A stretch of 64,000 bases of DNA, from assembly GCF_000001735.4 (NCBI RefSeq), contig NC_003070.9, positions 19,453,971 through 19,517,970 of the forward strand. Direction: 5' to 3'. The position numbers were made by a program, and so were the translations under genes. The stretch comes from Arabidopsis thaliana (lineage: Eukaryota > Streptophyta > Magnoliopsida > Brassicales > Brassicaceae). Below the pieces are notes generated by a model. That model saw only the letters and a program-made list of their open reading frames with translations, was not told the DNA's origin and searched no databases. Shown here piece after piece: positions 11,121 to 24,430 of the stretch; the first letter of the stretch is position 1, and each line of letters opens with the position of its first letter.

Positions 11121-12978
11121 CTAGATTTTAACCCGCGGTATACCGCGGGACGATTTATTTTTTAAAAGTAATATATATTAAAATTTGCAAATTTTATTTT
11201 TATAAAATATTTATATTTTACACTTTATAATTGTTATTAAGTAAGACTATACCACGAATCTATGAGACAATTGTTAAAAAACTGAAGTTGTAACCTCTAT
11301 TAAAACAGCATATTAATAATATTTTAAAATTTTATAAATATTGATTCAAATACATCCACCATATAACCCAATTCCAAAATAAAACCCGTTCTATAATTTC
11401 TTTACCCCTCCCGTGATTTTTTTTTTTAAAGTAGTAATTTTTAAAATTTAAGAATTATTTTTTATAGATAAAAGTTTTGCAAATTATATCATTCTCTAAT
11501 ACATTTATATTTTATATATAGTAACATTATACATACCACATAACATTTTTGGTTTTATATAATCTTTTCTAAATTAGGATGATTTGATATGTTTAATATT
11601 AGTGGTCTTAAAAAATAATAAATTAAAGATTTAACCCGTATTGAAACGGTGTATTAATTATATTTTACTTTTTTATTAATGTTGATTCAAAAACCCGTCA
11701 CTCCAAATCCGTCTTGCCAAAAAGCCATTTATTTTATTAATATTAATTTTATTAATGATATGACTCTGAATTATAATCTAAACATTTTAGCTAATAACAT
11801 AGGAGTATACCATTTTTATTTAATAGGGGAATGTACTATATAACCCGAATGCACTTTTACCCCAATCCACCAAAAAAGTCTTGCAAAAATACTATAGAAA
11901 TAAGAAACGATAGTCGGTTTTGATAGGTATAAGATTAGCAAATATATTAGTTACCTTGAATTAGTTAAAGAATACAAATTGAAAAGGTATATTACACTTT
12001 ATTCGAATATAGTATCAAAACTTATATAACACAGAGATTTGATAAAAAATTTAATTGTTGAATATTTTTTTTTGTGCTAATTTTTATGTGATTAAGATTT
12101 AGTTAAGATTTAATTGATTTTGTATATAAAATATTAAAAGTAAACTGTGAGTTGTATATGTTTTGTTGATATTATCTATATTGTTTAGTGTTTAAGATTA
12201 TACACTTGTAGTTTGATTGTTAATTTAAGAGTTTCACCTGTAGTATACCATCTTGTATTAATATCGATCTAAACCCGTCAATTCTAGGATTTTCTATCTT
12301 GTATTAAAAATTGAATCACATCATACACATAAAAAAATCTAATATGTTATTAATTATTGTAGTATATAAGATTATAAATTTTCAATATAATATGTATGAA
12401 ATTGAATATAAATATTTCAAATATGACCCGTTACTCAGTAGAAAGTTTTCTTAAATCTATTTTTCACCCGTTATAATATTTTTCATGTATTGAACAGTTT
12501 ATATTCACAATTTTCAAAAATTCAAATTATGACATATGCGAAAAAACTCTAATTATTTTTTATAATGATGATATTATTTTTTGCAAAAATAGAATCATAT
12601 AAAGATGAGAAGTGAACTATAATAATTAATAAAAAAATTAATATGATAATTTAGATATCAAATCTAATTTGTTGATTTTAATAGGTTACTCTTTTGGAAA
12701 TTAATAATGTATTTCGTTTTTCTAATTAAATTAAATTAATTAAAATTTAGATATCAAATCTTATATGTTTATTTTGATTGGTTATTATTTTTGAAAATTA
12801 ATAATGTATTTCGTTTTTTAATTAAATTTAATTAATTAAATTAGTATTTGATTTTTTAATCCTTAAAGAGATAAATTAATTTACTCTTTAAAATTTTATT
12901 TCTAATGGCATACCTATGTAATTTCTTACAAAAATTAAGGTTATATTTAAAATGTACTTCCCAAATAATATAGTAGGA
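11121..12978 (-). mobile_element. Non-autonomous Helitron-like element
   Basis: Read on the minus strand, the 3' end is a perfect 18-bp palindrome (CCCGCGGTATACCGCGGG, 11132-11149). Eleven bases follow, ending in CTAG (11124-11121), and the next base is T. Hairpin plus CTRR followed by T is the Helitron 3' signature. The proposed 5' end, TCCTACTATATTATTTGG on the minus strand starting at 12978, begins with TC and resembles Arabidopsis Helitron 5' ends. The plus-strand flanks are A at 11120 and T at 12979, matching A/T target insertion without duplication. The interior is very AT-rich with no Rep/helicase ORF, so it would depend on a helper in trans. The 3' end is firmer than the 5' end. Confidence 0.72.
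12651..12842. repeat. Tandem duplication of about 96 bp within the Helitron
   Basis: Two diverged copies start with TTAGATATCAAATCT at 12651 and 12747. Both contain AATTAATAATGTATTTCGTTTT and end in an AATTAATTAAAT-rich stretch. Several mismatches separate the copies, so the duplication is not recent. Confidence 0.75.
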
Positions 12979-14179
12979 TGTATGTAAATTAAAAAAAAAA
13001 AAAAAAGTTGTGAGTGTTTAAAATAATAAGAAATAAACAACAATGTTATGAAAACCAATAAAGAAAAAGTTGTGAGTGTGAACACGTAGTAGTACCGCCA
13101 AGATGAGAAATGAAATACTAGAATGTAATGGTCTAATTATCACACATTTAACTGCATGGAAAAAGTGTAATAAATTGTGTATGTTAAGTATTCAAGTTTA
13201 ATATAGAAACGTTTTAGTCTCTCATCAAAGCACAATTAATATAGTAATTTTATTAGAGTCAATCAATTAAAGTCCAATAAGTAACGTTTCCTTTCAATGG
13301 TTATTACTTATTAAGGCTTACAAATTCACATATCAACTTTAATCCATTTGTTATAATAGTAACTTTTTAACATTAAAATACACATATTATCTTTAAGTTG
13401 TTTCTTCCATATACATACATACTACTAAATAAGTTTCTACACATTCAGAAAAAAAAAATTATACATCAAGATATATGAATTATTTATTATAAAAAACATC
13501 TATATTTTTAAAATTTACTACCTTTTTTTTAGATATATATTTTTATTTTGATATTTATGAGAAAATTGATATGTAAACATGCTATGTCATATTAATTTGG
13601 ATTCTTGTCCATAAAAATCTAAACATTTCTCAATATATAATAAGCTACTTTTTTTTTATTGAAGAATATATAATAAGCTACAAATATAGTGTATGCTATG
13701 ATTTTGGGGACACTTCCTAGTTTTCTTATGATTTGCTTACCGGTAGAGGAAATTGATTTTCTCAGTTGTGTTATCTATATTTGACAAAGTCAACTATTTT
13801 TATTTACACATTTAGTTTAAGAGTTAATAATATTTACACATTGCCCCAATCAGATACGCTTAACCCGTATTTATTATTTAACTTTTTTTGTATTGGTAAA
13901 AACGCTGAGAGACGATCGATCTTCAAATTCTCATCGCTTTCAGAGACAAGATCCCACAAAAACCGTCCAATGTATCCTTCAAATTCAAACCCCTTCTAGA
14001 ATCGAAATTAAGTTGGATTTTGGTATCAGTATAGAGTCCAAAAGAAAAAGGAACCCAATTCATTACAATCTGTAACTCAAAATGAATCTGAAAATACATT
14101 TCTGGAAGTTATAAATATATTGTTACAAAATCAAAATGTGCCAAACAAAACAATGTATCTGCAACAAACTTTTGCTTGA
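12979..14179. other. Intergenic, AT-rich
   Basis: Region between the Helitron 5' end and the RABG3D stop codon. It has homopolymer A/T runs and a local near-repeat of AATATATAATAAGCTAC around 13633-13681. Less AT-rich sequence around 13900-14060 contains short ORFs without any recognisable domain. Nothing else is supported. Confidence 0.5.
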
Positions 14180-15479
14180 TTAGCATTCACACCCTGTTGA
14201 TCTTTGTTGCTGACCTCCGGCAACATCAATGGTGTCGGGAAGGTACCTACGAGAGGTATCAGAGACGGTCAGAAGATAAGACTACGACGACTTGAAGTGA
14301 TGCAAATTTGCCAAAAAAAAAAAAAAAAGCAGTAAGATATGTTTGTACTTACGGTTCTTCTTCAGGTTCATTCTTGAAAGCATTTTTGGTAATGCATTCG
14401 AAAGCCGCATCTACATTGAATCCTTCTTTGGCGGAAGTCTCAAAGTAAGGAATGTTTCCTTTAGATGCACACCATGCCTTTGCCTTTTTCTCAGAAACCT
14501 GACAAATATAGGATAACTTTAGCATAACCAAACTCTAGACACTTAAGTATTTCATGAAATGAAGATAACGTCTCACCACTCTGCTCTTTCCACCATCAAC
14601 ATCAGTCTTGTTCCCCAACACAACAAATGGAAAGTTTTCAGGATCTGAAGGACTAGCCTAAACAATGACACCACAAAGAAGCATTTGGTTTATAGCAATA
14701 CAATTCTCAAACTACAAAGTTCTATAAGAAAGAAAAAAACAAAGAGGATTAGTGTTACCTGAATCAAGAACTCTTCCCTCCAGTTATTAAGATTATCAAA
14801 AGATTTCATAACATTGACATCATAGACAAGAACACAACAATCCGCTCCTCGGTAAAACGCAACTCCCAAACTTTGAAATCTTTCTTGTCCAGCAGTATCC
14901 CAAATCTATATAATGTACCAAGAGATTGTATTAGTAATAGTTCTATAAATCTCTATAGACAACCAAAAAAACACTGTATCTTCCTAAGAAGCACACAAAT
15001 TTGAACCTCAACAAAGAAAGATTTTGACTTTTTCTGCATTATAAACCCAAAAAGGTAGGAACCTAAGATCCAATCACATTCTAAGAATCAAAATGTTTGA
15101 TTGATTCAAAGAATACCTGTAAAGTGAAGATTCTGTCATCTATTTGAACCTCTTTAGTCAAAAAATCTGCTCCAATCGTAGCTTTATACTGATTACTAAA
15201 CTTTCGATTCACAAACCTATCAAAATAGAATCAATCAAAATCAAATTTCATAAGGAATTTATCAATGTTCTAAGTAAGAGACACATAGATCTGGATTTCA
15301 GAAACATACTGATTCATCAACGAAGTCTTCCCAACACTGGCCATAAAAAAAGAATCAAAATCTCATCATTCAATGAACAAATAAAACCACATCAAATCTG
15401 AAATCTGAAGAGATGAGAGAATTTACCCGCTATCACCGAGAATGATAACCTTGAGAAGAACTCTCCGGCGAGAAGACAT
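14180..15479 (-). CDS. RABG3D: Rab7-class small GTPase RABG3d
   Basis: Rab7-type GTPase of the vacuolar/late endosomal membrane. Seven coding exons on the minus strand: 15427-15479, 15310-15336, 15117-15216, 14759-14905, 14577-14657, 14353-14498 and 14180-14246. They give 206 aa, the normal Rab7 length. All nucleotide-binding motifs are present in order: P-loop GDSGVGKTS (about residues 15-23), switch I with YKATIGADF, switch [19 protein letters not shown], and ETSAKEG. The effector region [10 protein letters not shown] and the acidic EPEEEPYLPDTID tail are Rab7-like. The C-terminus is CEC, a double-Cys geranylgeranylation signal. The paralogue letter is from memory; the G3 clade is well supported by the motifs. 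Confidence 0.93.
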
Positions 15480-16280
15480 TGACGGAAACTTTTAGGGATT
15501 TAGCTGATTTGGTTTTTCTTTTCAGCGAAGAAACTGTCTCTGTTTTCTTCTTTCACAATCTCTCTCTTTTGGTTCTTCTTCTTCGTGTGATTTACAGAAA
15601 AAGTATATACTGTATTAGCTAAATAACAGCAAAGTTACTATTTTAAAATCTTTTATTTTCCCAAAATTGCCCCTCCTTTAATTAGTCATTAACTAATCTT
15701 ATTATAAACAATTTAAAAAATTAATTAATTATACTTGAAGAAATCTTCAAACGGTCTAATTATGTTTACTTTATCAAATGTTTTGTTAATTACCATTGAC
15801 TTATGTACTAACTATACTAATAATTACTCCTTCAACCAAAAATCAAACACCATGCTTATAAAAATATTATTTCTCTGAATCTAAAATCGGTTAATATATA
15901 TATGGGATTTCATTTGCAAAAAAAAAAACAATTTCTTCAAAGTTGCATGGATAACAAAAGAAAACATGCTTTAAAAAAAGAATCAAAGATGTTAAAAATA
16001 ACTTTCCACTCAAATAATATATCACGGCCAAAAAATAATTAAGAATCATAAAGTCTTTGATTGAATCTAATTTAATATCTTCACACCAAACTCAAAAAAA
16101 TCTCCAACAAATAATATTCACGTGCAATATCAGGCTCATGACAGTTTCGATTAGAGCCACACATGGAAATAATTAAAAGTGAAAGCGCGTCTAATGAATA
16201 ATGTGTTTTACACCTAAACCTACGGGTCCTACCCCAAAATGATAAGACTTAACTATTACCAAGAATCCTCTGTTTAAAGT
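15480..16280. other. Intergenic
   Basis: RABG3D promoter and PERK15 3' flank. A CT-rich leader lies just upstream of the RABG3D start, then AT-rich sequence with short poly-A runs. No gene or transposon end seen. Confidence 0.55.
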
Positions 16281-18392
16281 TCATGTGTCCTTGGTATTCT
16301 TCTCCGGTTCGATCTCCTGCGTTGTACGTTGGCCTTCGGTGATACTAGACGAGCCTGATGGGTTCTGACCATTGTCGCTAGTCAAACCACTGCATTCGCT
16401 GCTACCAAATGTTTTGCTTTCGAACGCCATTTTCTTGAATTTCTTCAAGTCTTCTTTGTATTGTGTTGAGCTATAATCTGAGCTCCCGTCTAAGCTGTAA
16501 ATAGTACTTTGTCCTGGGGCAGCTCCTTCTGTTAGGTCATCTATAGATATATTTCCTTCGAATGCTCGAACTATCTGCAATTGTCCAAAGAACAATGACA
16601 CCATTGAACTCACAAAGTTTCATTTTTTATCCTAGTGTTAGATTGAATGTTGCCAAAAGGTTTTGATGTGATAGTTAGTACCTGGCTCATTTTTGGGCGA
16701 CGTTTAGCTGAATGACGGACACTAGCAGCAGCGCAAGCAACCATTCTCGTCATTTCGTTGATATCAAAATCATTCTCTAACCGCGGGTCAACAAGACCGT
16801 CAAAGTTTCCATCGTTTAACGCTTGTATCATCAGAGGTTTTGCCTAGAGCATGAGGTAAAGTTTAAAAGCTTATTAAAAGTGGTGGTAAGGGAAACAAGA
16901 TAACCAACCCAATCAACGATGCTATCATCATCAGCAAAAGGCTGTGATTTATCAACAGGACGGCGTCCGGTTATCAGTTCAAGAAGCACCACTCCAATTG
17001 AGAAGACATCTGATTTCTCAGTAAGTTTCCCTGAAGAAGCATATTCAGGAGCCAAGTAACTGCATCACAAGAAAGAAGTTTAAAAGATTGTTAGTATGTT
17101 ATGAACTTATTATGGTTATGGTTGCGTATAGAAAAGAGTGTTTCGTACCCGAAGGTTCCCATAATCCGAGTGGAGACATGAGTATCAGTGTCTAAAGAAG
17201 ACCTGGCAAGTCCAAAATCTGCTAACTGATGAACCAAGTTCAGCATTATTAGTAGTGCAGTCTAAACAACATTTTTATATAGTTTTACAAGTTCAAGAAT
17301 ACCTTCGCCTCATAGCTATCGTCAATTAGAATATTTGCAGCCTTGACATCGCGGTGTATTGTCTTAGGATTACCTGAAACAAAACAAAATCTCCTTGACA
17401 AAAACTTCAGAAACTAATGTTGTACAATACTCAAAGACAAGAACATTATACTCACAATCTTCATGTAAGTATGCCAATCCTTTAGCTGCACCCAAAGCAA
17501 TCTTCATCCTCTTTGACCACTCCATTACCGGTCTCTCTTTCTCTACAAAACAACCACCATAATTCAAACAAAACTGCGGGAATTCACGCAAGCATAACTG
17601 AAAACAAGTCTTTTAAAAAAAACTCACCGTGTAAATGAAATTCGAGAGTCTTATTAGGCACAAACTCATAAACAAGCAATCTTTGAGCACCAGTGATACA
17701 ATAACCAAGAAGAGAAACAAGATGCCTATGATGAACTCTACTAATAGTCTGTATCTCAGCTTGAAACTCTCGTTCACCTTGTCCACTTCCAGATTTAAGC
17801 TGCTTAATAGCAACCAAAGTTCCATCAACAAGAACTCCTCTATGAACATAACCAAACCCACCTTGTCCAAGAAGGTTAGTGTTGGAGAAGTTACTAGTTG
17901 CTTTAGACAAATCTTCATATGTAAACAAGTTTTGTCCAATCTCTGATGAACTCCATTGCTGAAGATTATTGCTATCATCTACAAAAACAGAGGAATTGAA
18001 TAATCATTAAAAAAAGATTGAGTCTTTGGAAATAAAGAAACCCTAAATAAAGTACCTTTGGGATCTAGTGAGTCTCTGTTAATAGAAGCTTCGATATCTT
18101 CTTTCTTCTTCTTCTTTAACTTCCTCTTCTTTCTTTTATAGAAACAGACAAAGATACAAACTCCGAGTAGGACAAACGTAGCTCCGAGAACTACTCCAGT
18201 AATAAGTCCAGTTAATGCTACATTTCTCGAGCCTCCATCAATGTTTGTTGTTGTCTCCGGAAACGGAGCCAACGAAGAAGGTCCGATGATGGATGGCTGA
18301 GACGGAGCTGGTGACGTCGCCGTGTCTGGTGTGGTGGAAGGAAACTCCGGCGCCGGTGGAGATGAGAGGGAAGGGATAGTGTCGGTAGACAT
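16281..18392 (-). CDS. PERK15: Proline-rich extensin-like receptor kinase (PERK15)
   Basis: Plasma-membrane receptor kinase with a cell-wall-facing Pro/Ser region. Eight coding exons on the minus strand: 18056-18392, 17628-17978, 17456-17542, 17303-17373, 17149-17225, 16909-17059, 16682-16843 and 16281-16574. They give 509 aa. Residues 1-55 are Ser/Pro/Thr-rich but short compared with other PERKs. The transmembrane segment is about 58-84, followed by a dense Lys/Arg stop-transfer run. The kinase domain is intact: GQGGFG at 150-155, catalytic Lys171 (VAIK), HRD with Asp267, DFG at 285-287, and an APE motif in [18 protein letters not shown]. The C-terminal 100 residues are Ser/Gln-rich. The kinase class is seen directly; the PERK15 name is from memory. 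Confidence 0.92.
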
Positions 18393-18460
18393 TAGATCAG
18401 AAGATGATGAGGATGATTTGGTTTTTCAGGCGTGTGTGCAGGTTTTTCTCATGGCGGAAG

Positions 18461-18502
18461 TGAAGACGAAGACGAAGACGAAGAAGACGAAGACGAAGGA
18501 GA
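18461..18502. repeat. GAAGAC microsatellite in the PERK15 leader
   Basis: A run of GAAGAC/GAAGAA hexamers just upstream of the PERK15 start codon, probably within its 5' UTR (CT-rich in the transcript sense). Confidence 0.6.
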
Positions 18503-21242
18503 ATGAAGAAAGGGACATGCGGTGGGTCCCGTCCCACTTGAGAGATTTGTTCTTCTGGCAAGTGTCTCTTTAATTCTCTCGTCACTCTGTTTCTCAGTTA
18601 GTCAGTTAACACTTACCAACCATCAAAAGAAGAACTAATAAAGAGCCAAATTCATCTTATGTTTTTTATTTAAAAATATAATCATTAAGTCAACATTTTT
18701 AAAATAATAAAATTTACTAATGATTTTTAGAATCTTTAAGAAAAATTTACCATATAAGTCAACTTTTTTGCTTTTTTTTTTTAAAAAAAAAATTTTAAAA
18801 TTTTTATACACAATTTTTTATATGATTTTGGATGACTCGATACAATATGTCAAATTAGAACTTATTTTATACGGACTAAACTAGCCTATATTTTCAAGTT
18901 TGACTAATTTTAGAGAAAAACTAGTCCAGCCAAAAAAAATTAGTCTAGTAAATATTCAATTCGATCGGATTTTTTTGCAAAAAATAAAAAAATAAAAAAT
19001 CGATGGAATCAAATTCCGACTTTCTAATCCACAGTAAAATTGTTTCGGAAAAATCCGATTTCATGAAAATAATTTTTAGATCTAATTTTTATGGTGTTTT
19101 TATAACTAAAATTTTTTTAAAACTATAAATCAAATTTATTTTGTAAAATTAATATTATAATGTATATAGTAAAATTATCTAATCAAATTTATACTTACTA
19201 CTGTATAAAAACAAGCACGACTACATAAGTATATTCACATTGTCTTGTCTGCCATTAATTTTTTTGTCTTTAAAAGTAAAAAAGAATCAAAGGGACCAAC
19301 AAAAGATATGAAAAAACATACTAGTACTACTATTTACCGTGATCTTTGGTTTGTGGATTGTATCTCTCCCTAAGGTACCCATCAAGTTGAGAATTATTGA
19401 ATTCTTTGAACAACTAATTCCACATCATTTTCCAAGTATTGTATCTTGGTATATGCATTCTCCTTCTATTTTTTGTTTGCTCAATAAATTGTACGCGGTG
19501 AAGCCAGCCAGATACCCGGTTTATTAACCAATCCTATGCTTCCGGAGTTTTTTTTATGTTAATCATTTACATAATAAAAAGAAAAACAATTAATGTGGTA
19601 GGGTACGGACGACAAGTAGGTAATCAATGGAAGCAATTATCAGGAACCATATATATTTGACAGAAGAAATATAATAACCGAAAACAATTACGTTTTCACA
19701 AGGAAAAACACAAAACGAAATCTCATCCAACAATGTTTTCAAGACAAAATCTGTGAATCAAGGATTACTAATAATGGAAATCCATTGCTTTGTTATGCAT
19801 CAAAAAAATTTATATAGATTTGGCAATGCAATCTCAAGATCATTTTAATGATAAGGTTAATTGGGAAAAATAATCGTATTTGTCTTTGGTACGAATAGAA
19901 ACCAAAACAACTTCGAATTAAACCATATCAAATTTCAAGTCACAGCTCAATAGTAAATTGCAAAACAGCAAACAACACGAACCATTTTGTGATAACCAAG
20001 AGTCAACAAAGAAATGCATTTTTTTTTTTCTTGGGTTTCACACAATGGTTGTTTTTGTTGGTTCTTTATAGGTTGAGTTATGCAAAATAATTTTTGTTAC
20101 GTTCAAAACGAGGAAGAAAAAAAAAATTAGGTGTGGTGTGGTTCAAAGAATTGTCATCCAGTGTTAAAAAAACATTTTTTACATAAGTTTTTGTAGAATA
20201 TTTGAGAAATTTCATTTTTAGAATATCCATTTTCAAAACTACTCTTACCTTTTATACATTATTCTACTTCGCTTGTTCAAAACTAATCACACCCTATTAT
20301 TTAATCCGCTTATTCTACAATTCGCTTCGCTATCACTAGATCAAATGTATTTTAGGTTTTAAAGAAAATAAATGTTTTCGATGTTTTGTAACGATCACTT
20401 AGGTTCAACCAAATACATACCACATTTTTAATTGGTCACAAAGATACATATTATAGAACTCTTAGCATATTATCCTTGATTAAGCAAATTGCATGAAAAA
20501 CATTGTTGGTGTCCATGGAAATTCATAAAATCAAAGCATTCATGCAGACTAAGACAGTAAGACCACAATCGCAATCCGTCAAGGTGACCCAATTATCATC
20601 GTGGACGAGGACACTGAAGTGTAGAAAAACCTAGATACGAGAAACCCATCTCTTCAAGTCTTCAACTCATAAGCTCATCTCCTTACCTTTTAAGATCAAA
20701 AGCCCATATTTTCAGTTCACAAGTCCATTTTCTTCGTTCATAAGCCCATCTCCACAATTTAAGTCTACGAGTCCGACTTCTCAGCTCTAACTTCAAGTTT
20801 ATAATGATTTCAAAGATTTTCTGTTTGATATTATGTTAATCTTAGACATATAATTTCGACACTCGTCTCAAAATTTTGGCTGCAAGACATAGTATCATAT
20901 TATACATATAGAAACACCATAATTCCTATGAGCAAATTTGCAAGCAACTCACCTTAATTATGAATGTTAGTGAACCTAAGAATACGTATTCGATATAAGT
21001 GGGCCGTAGAGTATAATGACTTTACCAAGTCTTTATCTGTCGGACGGACACACCACTGGCAAGGAACCATAATGATTAGAATAAAGAGAATTAAAAGACT
21101 TGCAAATTGAAATCCATCCATGTCCAAAACTTTAAAAACGCAAAGACCACACAAAAAGATAGTCATAATCAGACACTTAAGAGTAGTAATCTTGTGAACA
21201 ACAAACTCAGAATTCTCTCTCCCTTGATGCTCAAAAACAAGT
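18503..21242. other. Long gene-free interval, 2.7 kb
   Basis: AT-rich sequence upstream of PERK15 and downstream of RPL37. I see no coding frame with domain content. Between about 20640 and 20790 the sequence is less AT-rich and carries a loose, irregular repetition of a phrase like TTCATAAGCCCATCTCC. This may be a decayed transposon, but I could not define termini. Confidence 0.45.
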
Positions 21243-22182
<940 letters not shown>

Positions 22183-22270
22183 TGAAGCGGATGCGAGTTT
22201 TTTCCCAGATATAAAACCTTAAGGTTTCCGGCTTCAAGAGAAGGAAGTGACGACGGTAGGTTAACAAAAG

Positions 22271-22349
22271 TTTATATAAAGCTAGGGTTTCGTCCTTTTT
22301 ATTAGGGTTGTGAATTCTTTATTGGATCGATAAGTCAGGCCCATGGGCC
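22271..22349 (-). promoter_or_regulatory. RPL37 promoter: TATA, telo-boxes and site II palindrome
   Basis: Upstream of the RPL37 start, in minus-strand order: TATATAAA (TTTATATAAA at 22271-22280), an AAACCCTAGC telo-box (22281-22290), a second AACCCTAAT telo-box (22301-22309), and GGCCCATGGGCC (22338-22349), an inverted pair of site II elements. Telo-box plus site II is the known signature of plant ribosomal protein promoters. Confidence 0.72.
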
Positions 22350-24430
22350 TTAATACTTAATAAGCCTTTTTGTGCGGGACTCATTTCGAAGACTTAACCA
22401 GGAAACGATTTGTTTTTACTTTTTACCATTGTTGTGCCGGTTTACAATAGAATTTGTAACAATAATTTAGGTGAGTATTATATTTTATACTTTATTAAAT
22501 TGTGTTGTTTTAACTTTTAAACCAAAAATAAAAAATAAAAAATAAAAAAACTAATTGCAATAACAATTATATTGAGAAAATTTTGCACTAAACCGTTTCC
22601 TATCATTTATGTAAACAACATTCCTCAGATTAAAATCGGATGATAAAAAAAAAAATATATTAAGAAAATTTGTGATTTGAGTCTCAAATTTTCACAACTG
22701 AAGTATTAATTGAATACTTGGGGAACAATTTATTCCATAAATGTTGGTTTTTTCCTCCAAGTAAGTATCAATAAATCTTTTTTTTTGGTCGTCGATTACA
22801 GGGATTTTGATTTTTACTTTTTTTTCAGCTTGTATTTTCCTTTAATATATCTTTGAGTCTCAAAAGAAGCTCCCAAGAGATCGTCAAGAGAAGTTTTGAT
22901 TTTGGACACGATAGAGTCATAAACCTTCTTCTCAAGTCAAGGAACCATTAATCCATCATTCCTCGTTCATGGTACATTTTTCTCTCTTTGCCTCCATAAA
23001 TTTTACAATCACAACATGTAAGTAGAACAATGGTTCACATACAAAATATTTTATATACTAGTTGTTTGAGTTTCCCAATTTTCTAATATTCAAGTCGATG
23101 TTATACTTTCACATAGCATATGATTTTAGGAGGACAAGACAAAATACCACAAAAATTCTCTACATGTGTGTGTGTTTTTTTTGGTGTGATAAAAGTCTAC
23201 ATGTATGTTATTCACCTTTTTTATTTCTTAAGAATTTGATCAATTGTTTGTTTTTGATTTGTTTTAATTTTTATGTGTCGTTTAGGTGATTGTCCCATTA
23301 CTAAATTCAATGGTGAATCTAGTGGCTGCAGTGGTGGCTCAACCGGTGGCCTCCGTTTCCATCTTACTCTTCTACAGTGGTAATATTCCCCGGAATTTTC
23401 AAGTAGAAAGACTAACCGGCCGTGAATTTATACTCGATGACAATGATTATCTTGTCCAATTTATAGTATATTTTATAAAATGTTTATGCTAGTTTTCTAA
23501 TTTTTTATGATGTTAAAGACACTACATCAATTACAATTTTTGAAAAATCTCTTGGAAAAATAAAAACATTTTATTAGACAAGACAAAAAATATTTACCAT
23601 TGGATTCAATAGAAAATTATGAAAATACTCTTTAGATCAAAACCAATAAAAGATCTATTTAAAAAATTAAAAATTAAAATAGTCCAAATGCAAACCATAA
23701 GCTCCAAATTATAAATCATAAACCCAAAAAACAAAACCCTACGATCTAAGCAAAACCATAATTCATAAACCATAAATCTTAACACTTGTTTTTAAATTAA
23801 AATTTTAATATTATTTTTTTTGAACATCTAATATTATTTTTAATATTATTTTTTTCTAATTTTTAATACTATTTTTCTTACCTGGCCCGAAATAACTCAA
23901 AGTGTTTTTTATTGAAGGCTGAAATTTTGTTAATCAAGAGAATCGGATGAAATGTCCAACCAAAAATAAGTACACTGAGGTTTCAGGTTGTAATTTAGAT
24001 TATGATAATATATGGTGAGAAATTGGAATATCAGATAATATAGTGGCAAGAACAAATTTCATATGAAAATATGGGAAGAAACAAGAAAATAAGGTTTTCA
24101 TTTTCCGAACTACCCACTGACTTGTCCGAAGTCCGTTTACTGTCTCCTCCATTAAATTCGCCATTAAAACCCTTTTTTCTCTCTCTGTCGGGGACTCTGC
24201 AAATCGTATGGAAAAAAAAGTTATGAGCTACGAAAGCTTCATTTTCATTTCTCTTCATATAGCGTAAAGTCTGAGTCTTTCTTCCCGATGTTATGACTTA
24301 ATCGGGTAATTTCCACTTTCCTTATTCCTTTTTCCTGCTGATGAATCTTCTCTTTCGCGTAAACGGGATTCTGATTTGTCAAACTGAGACTAAATTCGTT
24401 TAATTTCTCAGTGTTTATGAAGCTGTAGTT
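22350..24430. other. Gene-free interval, 2.1 kb
   Basis: Distal RPL37 upstream sequence and the promoter and leader of the lectin receptor kinase. An island of higher GC at about 23286-23440 carries a short open frame in more than one phase. No domain is recognisable, so I leave it uncalled. Around 23815-23870 there are repeats of a TAATATTATTTTTTT-like phrase. Confidence 0.45.

Noticed and set aside
18322-18585. ORFs on both strands over the PERK15 start and leader
   Set aside because: They arise from the GAAGAC repeat and the antisense of exon 1.
23286-23492. 68-codon ORF in a GC-richer island
   Set aside because: No recognisable domain, no supporting splice sites, and alternative frames look equally protein-like; left as an unexplained island.
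24031-24258. 75-codon minus-strand ORF upstream of the lectin kinase
   Set aside because: Lies in the promoter/leader of the plus-strand gene and has no family features.
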